From NCBI GenBank assembly GCA_021030915.1, contig JAGEMR010000085.1, forward strand, positions 62,001-126,000: a stretch of DNA of 64,000 nucleotides, given 5' to 3'. Positions within the stretch are counted from its first letter, which is position 1. Each line of letters begins with the position of its first letter. Below, piece after piece: positions 48,701-59,170 of the stretch. A program made the position numbers and the translations under genes. The notes beneath the pieces are model-generated. The model was not told the origin of the DNA. It searched no databases and saw only the letters and a program-made list of their open reading frames with translations. This stretch comes from Astrothelium macrocarpum (Eukaryota > Ascomycota > Dothideomycetes > Trypetheliales > Trypetheliaceae).

Positions 48701-49255
48701 AAGCATCTTCTTCGGAATTCGAATGGCGTCATAAATTATCTCTTCCAATGTCAGTTTATTACCAAATCGTTCACCCTCGGCATTGAAGAATTCGACAACA
48801 ATAGATGCGATGAGTTCTTGTAGTGTCCAGTTCTGAATGAACCACCGATTTTTCTTGAATGCTAGCTCCCATGTATTATTAGGCTGCCTAGTGCCTATGT
48901 CGCTGCTTTGCGTTGGCACGTCGGAGAGGTATATATAATACTGTGCCGCTTTCTGATACCAGCGAAACATCGAAATGATGGCTTTGGAAAATTCGGTGTT
49001 ATTTCTTTTATTGATACAATAAATATCCATTCAGAAATACCGGAGTCTATCAGCCGCTGCCTGTTTGACATAAAAATATATTTTCCTGCAATCAGTCTTG
49101 ATTTTGCTATTGTCAGTCTTGATATCCTGATAGCTGACTTCCTCTTTATTGTTGACATTTTAGATATGAGATAGAATCGCATAGGCGGGGATATTCTCAT
49201 CATTGAATTCGTGGAATTCCAGTCTATCATCAGATTCGCATTCCAGAAGGTGTAT
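45736..49255 (-). pseudogene. HET-NB-ARC-TPR NLR-like receptor, front half nearly intact
   Basis: Minus strand. HET domain from about 49,255: FHEFNDENIPAYAILSHI then a stop where Trp is expected, EEVSYQDIK, a second stop at a Trp, MDIYCINKRNNTEFSKAI, FRWYQKAAQYYIYLSDVP, RWFIQNWTLQELIA and YSMIGMFDISMPLLYDEG. The frame shifts at 48,510-48,430, where a GTAAGA donor and an ACTGAT...ATAG acceptor are visible but the splice phase does not fit. NB-ARC: EAAYFIAKEKELAEM, Walker A as LHGLGGMDKTQLAIAYAQ (one Gly to Asp change), LWMNTSDENSLKLSFLD and LFIYDNHDN. A winged-helix-like region follows at 47.7-47.2 kb, then about ten 42-residue TPRs (KLAEAESMYMRALQGKEEALGPKHISTFNTVNNL). HET proteins trigger incompatibility cell death. 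Mutation load rises towards the TPR end. Confidence 0.9.
45900..47100 (-). repeat. Tandem TPR-coding array, about 126-bp period
   Basis: About ten kinesin-light-chain-type TPRs in tandem on the minus strand, each coding DQxKLAEAESMYMRAL(Q)GxEexLGPKHISTFNTxxNLG. Adjacent units are highly similar at the DNA level, differing largely by C/T and G/A changes. Confidence 0.9.
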
Positions 49256-52200
49256 TATGATGTATTATATGTACAAGGCTAGCAGAAATACTTATGCAGC
49301 AGAAGCCATCTGCGCCGCTCATCGCATCCATCAGGGCCAGACGTACAATAAAGACATCCGCCGAGGATAAAAATGTGAAAAGATTTACGAACGAAAGAAA
49401 ATAATCTCAAATATTTGAAATGTTATTACAAAAGAAGGACGAATATGATATGTTATTAATATGTAAGATAATAAGACAGTATTCGTGGCGCGGGTTCGAA
49501 AATCTCGTTACGTGTATATCCGCCGTGAGTATTGAAGAATTCCGCCTAACCACAGATGGATAGCCTTATCTAACTGATATAATTTACATATTATAAAATT
49601 ATACTAAAATGATCGTATTAAAATTATGGGATCAATTTTCTGTTAATTGAAAATAAAAATGATATTTATTCGATTATATAAATTTGTATTATATTATTAT
49701 ATTTATTTATTCTTTATTATTATTATAGGACTGATATTGATTCGATAATATAATTATAAAATTTTTTAATTCAATAATGACTATTAAAATATATTTTAAA
49801 TATTAAAAATTAAAAAATATGACGAAATTCTTGGAATAGAATTATATAATAGAAAAAAATTCCCAATTTATTAAATAATAATATATCAATATGATTATAA
49901 TTTTATATTTTAAAATATTTTTAAAATTCAGAAATGATGATTGAATATATTTTATATACAAATTCGGAAATTTTTAATTAAATATAAATTTAAGAATATT
50001 ATAAAATCGAAATATTTGCGGTTTATCCTATATTGGGGGGTGTCTCGTAATATAGGGACCGATTTTATATCTACAGACGTATTTATGGGAAATTTTAGAA
50101 GTCGAAATCGTGAAGGCGTCCAATGACGGCGTGCGTCCGGCGACCCAAAGATGAATATTATTCATCTTTTTATTAATTAAATACCATTAATTTAAATATC
50201 ATTAATTTAAATATCATTAATAAAATCAAAATATATCAGATTTTTTCCAATTTATATAAATATATTATAAAATTATGATAATAAATTAAATCAGATTGAT
50301 TAATACTGACGGTTAAATTATTATATCAGACGATTCTATCTTATTTGAATAAAAAATATTAATATTAAATTCAGAAAATCCAATATCTACCTTCAATATA
50401 TAATTATCATCAATATTAAAAAGAATATAAAATATCCCATTAAAAATGATATATTATTTATATTATCAGATTAATAATAATAATTTATTTCAATAATTTA
50501 TTAATTAATTATTATATGACTGTAATATCTGAAAATATATTGACTGATATTTTGATTCGAACGATTTATATTTCCGAATAATTATAAAATTTTACGAATG
50601 TTGATACGAATAAATAATCGGAATTTTTAAAATTTAGAATTATTTTATATAAATTATTCGGAATATTAAATAATCTATATTATTATGAATACAATTATAA
50701 AAAATTGATTTGGAAAATATATTAATAGAATAGAATGTCTTTTGATTATATATTTAGAATTGGCCGAAAGAAATAAAATAATGAATTTACAAAAAAATTC
50801 TTCTTAAATAAATCGGATATAATCAATATAAAATAAAAAATTATCAAAAATTTCTGATAATATATTATATTCAAATTTTAATTATGAATTTAATAACAAT
50901 TATTTTAAATTAATTCAATTTTTTTTTAATTTTTTAATTTTTTTTATTTTTTTATATTATTAAAAGACCGAAAATCGTTTTTAATTATTTTTTTCATATT
51001 CGATATATTTTCCCGAATTTTATTATAAAAAGGGATGAATATTTGATTATAAATAATAAAGACCGAATATCAAATTCTATGATATTATATGAATTTATTA
51101 TTGGAATAAATCAAATTGAATAGAACGATCGAATTCTATTATATATATATAATCATTTTATTTATTAATATAATTCAATTCATTATTATATTTATATAAA
51201 TATAATCTTATTTTATCTCATTTTATTATTTTTATATCATTCATTATTCATTTTATTATTTATATATTATGAATAAATAAATAGTCCAATTTATACGTTT
51301 ATCTGGATTATACGTTATATTATCAATTTATAAAACATAGAAATATAAATTTTCTGAAATATTCATTCAAAATATAATTAGAAAGATTAAAAATAATCGC
51401 GAAAATGCAGAAATTTTTCATGTAAAATTGATAGCCTTTTTATTTTATCATAAAATTGAGATTTGGCGTATCACGTTTGTATAATAAGATATCATAATCT
51501 CATCTTCTGACGAAGAAGATATTATAAAGGTTATTATATCGTTAATTATTTTTTTTTCATCTCCATTTCAATCTTTTAAATTTATTCTTCATTCCAATTC
51601 AGAGAAAATGGATGGTATTTATTATGATTTAAAAATATATTGGCCGATTTCGTTACAAATCTGAACGGGATTTAGATTTTATCATTAAAATGATGGCTGG
51701 CGGAAATGGATTTCATTGGATCTTCTGATATCCATAACCGCAGCCGGTATTGATTGAGGATTATTATCAGATATATAATTGGGCGCTTTCTCCCTTTTAT
51801 ATTAATTATATTATTATTGATATAATATCTCATTCGATGCCTATATGATATTACAAGATCCCGTTAGAATAAATTCTACATAAATCTATTTTATACAGAA
51901 TTATAAATGGCCGTTCAATTCTAAAAATAATGAATTAATATTCAAATTTAATGAAATGATAAAATTTAGATCGAAAATTGTTTAAATAATGATAAATGAA
52001 TTCTCGTATCTAAAATCAGTATATAAATTTCCAAATATCATCTAAAAAATTTCATTTATATTTATTAACAGAAAATAGAATATTATAATTAAAATATAAG
52101 AAAATTAAAATATAATGATATTGAAAAATTCAAACGAAATTTAGAAAATTTAAAAAATATTCGAAATAATTAGAATTATTTTATTCAATAATAATATTTA

Positions 52201-54430
52201 TATATATTATATAAATCTTTTCTTTATTATTCTCGTGTAGAATAATATTTGGCGATATAGGCCAGTCCCATATCTAATATAATATATATATATTCTTAGA
52301 TATCAAATTATGTGATAATATAATTTCATTCTTATATTAAAGATTAATTCTCTTTTCATTATTATATGAAAATTATAGAAAAGATTGATATCGGAAAGAC
52401 TCTTTGTTATCATTGATTTAATAATATGATTTATCATCAAACGTTATATTGACCAATAAACAGCCTCATTTATCGCCGCTATTATCATTCATAAATCATA
52501 TTCGATGAATATCTAAAAAAATATCATTTAAATATGAATGATTTATATTATAAATAAAGACGGAATTAGAGATTAATTTGCCAATTTATACTGCCGGTAA
52601 AATGATATATCCATTTTTCTGATATCAGATCGCGATCCTATTTTGGATCTGAATTTGAAGCGACGGATTTTTTTGTATATCATTAAAGAATTGCTGAATA
52701 GATATATAGATCCGATCAGATGGAAGGATCGTATTTTTATTTCGGCCATTTGAAGATAGAAGATATATCATGATTTCATCATATTCGGTCAGAAAATATT
52801 ATAATATCCGAGGAATTAAACGATATTCAATATTATTTGTAAAAGAAATTCTTATGGGTATTTATCATATCCGCGGGAATAATCTGGAATTCCATAAAAT
52901 ATGTCATTATCACAGATATGACGGATTTTTTCAATCCAAAAATGGATATGCGCCAATATAAATATAAAATAAAAATTAAAATGTCGAATTAATATCATAA
53001 GATTTATTTGATCAAATAAATAGATATAGATCGTAAGATATTTAAATGTAAGAATTGAAACCGCAATATCAGAATATATAAAGATTCCGGATACAGAAAA
53101 CCGTTTATTTTCATCGTAGGATGTATAGAATATATCAGATAATCTTCTAAATGGGCGGCTTTTTTAAATTATATTTATATCAATTAATATCCCATTTTTT
53201 TATTTCTTCTATTTTATTTCCTATTTTTGAACGTTTTTAAATGGAAACGTTTTAATAAAATGATCCTTTTTTGATCCTCTTTTTCAGTTCAAATTGACGG
53301 TACGATTCGGCGGAAGTAGATCGCTGATCTAAAATTAATAACATTAGATATATGATGACGTCAATATAATCTTTTATTATACCGATAGATATTAATTGGA
53401 CGCAAATTCTGAAAGATTGGTATTAAAATATATCGTAAAATGTTGTATTATTATACAAACCGGGAATATCTATCTTTCAATATAAAGACAAATTTCATAT
53501 ATATTTCAAAAGAATGATCATAAAAGAGATTATCCGATATATAGAGGCGAGACTCCTTCGGAGATGTTATAATCCGGCGTATTATCATATATTTGGCGGT
53601 CATAACGGCCTATTTTAAAACTGAAAAAAATCTACTGATTGACGTAAAAATTTTAATAATTATAATAAAATAATTAAATTATAAATATCTTTGAATTTTA
53701 ATCTAATCTATTTTGATATCTTATATTATTCTTGCCATTGATTATTCAATTCTTCTATTCTAATAACAATTCTCATATGTATATGATTTGATTCGAATAA
53801 TTCAATTAATTTGTAAAATAAAAAATTTCAAAAATTTTAATTAATTGATATGGATATAAAAAATTAGAAAATATCAATTATCGTCAATAAAATTTATCTG
53901 ATATATATAATATAAAATTATTAATATTTTCCATTTTTCTAATTTATTAATAATATTGAAATCGTATATAAATCAATATTTAATTAATTCTGATGATTTA
54001 AAATCAGATGATATATATATATTATCAAAATCAGAAATTTGTATTTTAGAATTAAAATTTCGTTAAAATATTTTCGAATAAAAGATTTATTTAAAGATAT
54101 TGGAATATCGATTAATTTCGTCTGGAATATCGGTCATATAGACTTATATAATAATATATATCTGAATATAATAAAAATTCTTCATATATAATAGATCTAT
54201 ATTGGATTATATAATATAAGATATTGATTATTTATATCGAAAATTTTCGTTAAAAAATATATAAAAAGATCGGAATTATATTATATTATATAAATCGAAA
54301 AATTATTTTATATTTATTTCATATTCACGATTATAGATTTTCTAAGATCAGATCAAATATTAAAATTGAAAATTTATTTTTCGCCATAAATATCATAATA
54401 TAATCGATTTATCCCGCCCGATTTCAGATT
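49256..54430. other. Long gene-poor stretch
   Basis: Sub-structure: 49,260-49,580 is unmutated upstream sequence of the HET gene; 49,600-51,400 is AT-rich, with a small GC pocket at 50,030-50,150; 51,400-51,860 and 52,560-53,640 are moderately AT-rich with unrecognised frames (for example a 63-codon plus-strand frame at 52,770-52,961); 53,640-54,430 is A/T desert. I could not name any gene here. Confidence 0.5.
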
Positions 54431-54436
54431 AATAAC

Positions 54437-54460
54437 AAAAAAAAAAAAAAAAAAAAAAAA
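54437..54460 (+). repeat. 24-bp A homopolymer
   Basis: An uninterrupted run of 24 A residues just 3' of the end of the DUF3435 gene (a T run on its coding strand). It may be the poly(A) tail of a vanished retroelement on the plus strand or simple slippage; no LINE-type coding sequence is seen beside it. Confidence 0.6.
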
Positions 54461-54486
54461 GAAATGAAAAGAGAAAAGACAGAATA

Positions 54487-56937
54487 TTAATTGGACATTA
54501 TTTTGGGAATCCGGAATCGGATATCATATATAAACTGGATATGATTACAAAAATACATTTTACTATAAAATAAAATTCTTCTTTTTTTATATATAAAATG
54601 AGGGTATATTATATTCTGATTGAATCCGTAATTTTTGAAATGATTTTTATCAATATGATCTATTATTTTTGCCGGCCGATTCTAATAGAACATGCGCTAC
54701 ATTTCGGATAACCCCTCCTCACCCAAATAGAACAGATACTACCGAATATCGCATTTCATAGGGACAAATAAAAAGACTGCGACGGATTCTCCCATTTCAA
54801 TATCTTCCCCTACGCATTCCGGAAGCGGGCCACGGCGCCGAACCTCTCGCCGAGAATATAATATAATCAATTAATGGATTAATTCCATCCATCAGCGGAA
54901 ATAATCGGGGTCCGTGAATTTTCTCTGAAATCCGCGAAAAAATTTCATAACACGAATTTATTTTTTGAACCGGTAAATAGAATTCGAAATCTTATAATCG
55001 CATCCGTTTGAGATATCCGACGAAATCCCAATTCCTTATTCAATCTCCATCATATCAATATTATTGAAATAATTAATTCGAATCTATTTTTTCATTCATT
55101 TTCGTAGATTTTATTTCTTCCGATTCAGAATAATATATATTTTCTTCTTCTATTGGAGGAGATTATCATGATTTTTTTCAGCCCGTTCTGATAATTCCTC
55201 CCCATTTTATATTTATTTTAATTTCGCCGATAGACGATCTCGTTTGATACGGAATTCGAATATTTTAAAATATTCGCTGATCATATGAAAGTCGGCGGCG
55301 AAGAAATATTTGAATATTAATGAATTATAAATAAAAAATATAATCCCGAGAATTTTTATGAGAATCTTATCGGATGGCCATTTTAAATACGCGGTCTGGA
55401 TATCGCATTTGACGCGGGAATTAATATAGAATTGGAAAATATCCGAATAATTATAATTTATAATCTGATTTTTATTACCGGCATTCATTATATCTACCAT
55501 ACGATAAGATTAATTCTCATATCAGATCTAGAAATATAAAGAATAAAACGCATTATTTATAATATTGCCGGTAATCTATCTAATATATGATTATGATAAT
55601 AATTATTTAAAATCTGTATTACGTTTTAAATATTCCATATATCAATATATTATCTGGATATATAGAAATATAAAATTCTCCGTTCTGAAAAATTTATCGC
55701 GTATTTATTTTTTAAAAATCAGCTTTTATAATATATTATTCTTTCATAAAAAGAATAAATAATTCTTCCGATCAGAAATGGGATTATATAAAAGAATATC
55801 TTTAGAATTGCGAATATTTGTGAATTTAAAGGCCTTCTGATGAAGACTTATGATAATCATATACGCGATCGGATAAAGGTAGGGATTGGGATATTGATAT
55901 ATCCAGAACGTCTTTCTGGAAAATCGATAAATTGGGCAGAAAAAGGGGTAAAATGAAATATCTACGACTGGGGTCTATTTTCCCCCCCTTTCATATATAC
56001 GAGAATAAAAAATATCGCCAGTACCGACCGACCATTTATATTGATTTTGAATATACTGACATATTTGAATAATACTGAGGCCGCATTTTTGAAATCCGAT
56101 GTATCAATTAGTCCGGCGTTCTCATTATCGTCTTTATATTCGATACTGGAATCGCCTTTCCAATTATTCTTTAAATCAAATAGAATATCCGATTCGGTTA
56201 TGATATCGCTTCCCGTCGGTTCTTTAAATACGTCTTTTATGATTATCAAAGAATACGGCCAAGAACCGGTGTATGAGACGAAGAAAAATAGAAACGTAAA
56301 TAATATCCGTTATTCCTCGGCGAAATACATCCATATATCTGACATCCAGTAATAGCGGAATACCAAAAGGAGGTCTTTAATTGACAAATTCTTTTTATCA
56401 CGTATTTCTATATTGAATTGATATAACATTTTTAACAATTTCAGATATTATATTATTCGATCAATATAATCAACGGATTTGGGCGGGTAATAAGATTAAT
56501 ATGTATTATTTTCATATAAAAGGCCAGATCATCATCCATCATTTTATACGTTTGATACCGGTATATCATTTTTAATATTTATCAATATGTTCTGAGATTG
56601 GACGCCTTTCATAAATCGGGGTACCGATCGAGGACCCATTTAAAGAAGGTCATTATATTTTCAGTTGATCTAATTGACAAATGATATATGGGGTTTTATT
56701 CCATGATTTCGTAATATCTGTCTGAATATGAACGGATATGAAGAATTATAAATAAGACGGAATTATATATAATATCCATTTTTTTCATATTGTATTAAGA
56801 TTATATTTGGTTTTATTAATATATTATGTTTGGATGGAAAGTCGTATGATGAGGTCTTTCTGATATTGATTATAATAATCAGCAGAACGGTCTTGTCGTA
56901 GACGCCGTTTTATCAGGGTTCGAATATGAATGGCCAT
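54487..56937 (-). pseudogene. DUF3435 tyrosine-recombinase-like protein (Starship captain candidate), RIP-inactivated
   Basis: Minus strand, about 815 codons, several frame changes (introns or indels). Order: MAIHIRTLIKRRLRQDR start at 56,937; NIMTFFKWVLDRYPD and KASNLRTY (N-terminal SAM-like part); LSIKDLLLVFRYYWMSDIWMYF; FFFVSYTGSWPYSL (region of the first catalytic Arg); VYMKGGENRPQ near 55,980; then NKNQIINYNYSDIFQFYINSRVKCD at about 55,470. There the GHSR-type His is now Tyr, while the Tyr of FxxYIN, the likely nucleophile, is kept. The C-terminus has FRGFQRKFTDPDYF and a C2H2-like finger region (MKCDIR...LFYLGEEGL; IIDHIDKNHFKNYG), ending in TAA at 54,487-54,489. DUF3435 proteins mobilise Starships as the first gene of the element. 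Here the start faces the isochore edge. Confidence 0.75.
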
Positions 56938-57240
56938 TTCGTAAAAAGGAGAAAACGTTCGATAGATTCGAATATATATCAGAGAATGCCTCGATTTTTA
57001 TATATGATAATATCGGGACTGGTGGGTGATGTGTGAATATGAGAGGTCTGCTGTTGCCGCCGCTGCGGGTTAAAGCAGCAGGAGGTACGGCGAGTTAAGA
57101 GATGAGCGAAGGACTCCACAACCCCTGAAATTAGCTAGATCAGGAAAGTGATCCGAAATTTAAGGGCTGAGGCTGTGTGTTAGTGGTTATAAATTAAATA
57201 ATTAATATTACTATATTAAGAAACTGACACACTGACAATT
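56938..57240. other. Unmutated pocket upstream of the DUF3435 gene
   Basis: From about 57,010 to 57,235 the sequence keeps CpA/TpG and GC-rich trinucleotide runs (for example TGCTGTTGCCGCCGCTGCGG), between the mutated DUF3435 start and another AT-rich stretch. The junction near 57,000 is a candidate element end. A CTGAC-ACA-CTGAC direct repeat lies at about 57,224-57,236. Confidence 0.4.
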
Positions 57241-58020
57241 TCACTTGTGATATAAAATAATAATTATATTTATTTGATTTAAAATTTTGAAATCATAAAA
57301 TTTAAAAATTATCATAATTTTGATAGATTAAATATAATGATAAATAAATATCATTTATATAAATGATAATTATGAGAATAATCCACGATTTATTATTTAT
57401 TTATAATGAATCTTTAATCCGGCCTTATTTAAATATTAATATAAAAATAATATATTTTATTTTATGAATATAATTTTATAAAAAGCCTTTTTTATTAATA
57501 TTATAATGATTTTATAATGAAATATTATATTCATCCAATTTTTAAATAAATTATTAATAATATTAATATAAATATTAGAATAAATAATAAATTTATTAAA
57601 TTATAATATTTTTTTAATTCAGATCAATTATCTGATTTCTTTTATATAATATTAAAATCTATAAAATAGATTGATATAATTTTATTTTTATAATTTTATT
57701 CAAAATATTCAATCCAATAATTTTCAGATCATATATCAATTAAATCAGACGCAAATCTGCGAATCATAACTGATATAAGAAGAATATCAAAAATAAAGAA
57801 TCTATTTATCTCATTTATAAGAGTTTTTATTTATTTATTATTGAATAGACTTTTATTTTCACGATATTCATCTCTTAAAATAATTTTATCTCGCCAGTAT
57901 CATGATAACGTCGATCGATCGATTCTAAATTCTTTCATAATTTTTATAAAATTAGGAATTTCTTACGAATTTAACGCTTCAATTGCGAGTTTAATTATTT
58001 GCATATTGGTGGAGTTATAA
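57240..58020. other. AT-rich stretch at the isochore edge
   Basis: Strongly A/T, no gene. It ends abruptly near 58,020, where normal composition begins. Confidence 0.7.
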
Positions 58021-58489
58021 GCAATTTAATATAATAGATTTTGGCGGTGGTGTGCGTGCACGCTGCCGGCAAAACTCCTACGAAATTAGGTAGGCAAGGG
58101 GCGATGTGTATCTGTCGTCAACGCGGTGATAGCTGAAGCTCGATCTCAGTTAGTGACAAAAAGATATGTCACTATAAGAGTAACTCCCCGCCTGACACAG
58201 ACACTTTGTTTGTAATTGCTGAACATTTTACTTAAATGAGATAAGACTTCTAATTTTAGATAAGTGTTCACCTTATCACACAGAAATAGCTTTGTATCTT
58301 CTTACAATTTTCAAATAGCTGGGATTCGAAATGAGGTCCGTAGTCGGATCACCTCGAAATCGACATTTCTTTCATCACTGAAACGGATGAAATACTTTGC
58401 TAATGAAGGTATTGTATGCCATGTGGAACGTTCATAAAGTCCAGTTCGGTATCCATGTATATGTGCACCGTGGTGGCATGGTTACCTTG

Positions 58490-58546
58490 GAAATGCCCGC
58501 AAGGCTGAGAAATGCGCACAAGGCTGAGAAATGCGCGCAAGGCTCT
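58490..58546 (+). repeat. Three tandem copies of a 19-bp repeat
   Basis: Units 58,490-58,508, 58,509-58,527 and 58,528-58,546 follow GAAATGCGCRCAAGGCTGA with one to three differences. This is a minisatellite in the right flank. The 58,020-58,690 interval has no assured gene. Confidence 0.85.
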
Positions 58547-58690
58547 TTCAGTTGCATTAAGAATGCCGAGCTTAGCTTTGAAATTGCTCACTATCTGAGT
58601 TAAAGCCTTTCATATCCTCTATCTCAACAAGTTCGAAAGCTCGTTACGCAGACTACCCTTGGAAACCTAGATCTTCACCTACGGCGAAAG

Positions 58691-59170
58691 ATGCGCTCTT
58701 GCATGTCACTTGGGCGCCGCTCACCGCGGACACAGGAAGAGCAGTCTGTCCGCAAGTGTAAAGTTGTCACGATTGAAATACGTACATCAGCAGTTGGAGG
58801 CAGAACTATCTGGCGGATCGCTCTTCTCTCATTCAATATGATGGCAACATTGAACCTCATATCTCCTAAGCTTGTTACAGAAGTTCTGCAATTGGAGATA
58901 CACCTGTGGGAAAGTAAAGAGGCAGCTTCGATGGAGCAGGTCCAAGCCCATGGCCCCTCTACACAAGGCTATGTGGACATTGTGTGGTGCATGCCGAAAA
59001 CACGCACAATCAGATCAACTCGATTTTTTGCGACGACTGACTATGATCCCCCATTTGACGCCGTCTTAGGTCGGAATACAATCGAAGCTGAAAGATTGAA
59101 TAAAAGCAGACAGGGTTCTCGCGGTGTATCGTCATATCTACGGAATTTGAAACCTAGGCCGCTTGAATAA
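58691..59170 (+). CDS. ORF with weak retropepsin-like pattern
   Basis: A 159-codon open frame in unmutated sequence. Residues 48-135 recall the retroviral-type aspartic protease fold found in fungal and gag-pol-derived proteins: ATLNLISPKLVTEVLQLEI (where DTGADxNxIS is expected), then a G-x-V-x-W strand (GYVDIVWCMPK), and FFATTDYDPPFDAVLGRNTI (the D-x-LLGR motif). The catalytic Asp of the DTG triad is absent (Met-Ala instead), so it would not be an active protease. It may be a decayed domain, an exon of a larger gene, or a chance frame. Upstream and downstream exons were not found. Confidence 0.35.
   Translation: MRSCMSLGRRSPRTQEEQSVRKCKVVTIEIRTSAVGGRTIWRIALLSFNMMATLNLISPKLVTEVLQLEIHLWESKEAASMEQVQAHGPSTQGYVDIVWCMPKTRTIRSTRFFATTDYDPPFDAVLGRNTIEAERLNKSRQGSRGVSSYLRNLKPRPLE

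Larger units (their letters stand above)
700..57000 (-). mobile_element. Putative fossil Starship giant transposon
   Basis: A DUF3435 tyrosine-recombinase-like gene lies at the right edge on the minus strand, with its start codon facing the edge and the rest of the block downstream of it. This is the position and direction of a Starship captain. Inside lie the accessory families repeatedly reported in Starships: DUF3723 (24.6-28.8 kb), ferric reductase (30.5-32.1 kb), patatin-like phospholipases (17.3-13.9 and 24.3-21.2 kb) and NLR-like receptors (17.3-13.9, 38.6-33.9 and 49.3-45.7 kb). The boundaries are estimates taken from base composition; no target-site duplication or terminal repeat was identified. 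hAT, Fot1 and Tc1 copies are then nested passengers. Alternative: a chance pile-up of unrelated RIP-inactivated genes in a gene-poor region. Confidence 0.5.
700..58020. other. RIP-mutated AT-rich isochore
   Basis: The block is dominated by A, T and TpA, with CpA and TpG strongly depleted. Recognisable genes inside it carry many in-frame stops at positions where related proteins have Gln, Trp or Arg, the pattern expected when repeat-induced point mutation changes C to T on either strand. The left edge is at about 700-780 and the right edge is sharp, near 58,020. Several pockets are much less mutated (about 11.3-11.6, 12.0-12.5, 34.2-34.9, 40.0-40.3, 43.5-44.2, 47.2-49.3 and 57.0-57.2 kb). Confidence 0.9.

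Noticed and set aside
55213..55500. Minus-strand frame first taken for the end of a NACHT domain because of its WPS motif
   Set aside because: Upstream and downstream frames fit a DUF3435 protein, and this segment is its catalytic His/Tyr region.
56041..56352. 103-codon plus-strand frame
   Set aside because: It mirrors the DUF3435 coding frame on the minus strand.
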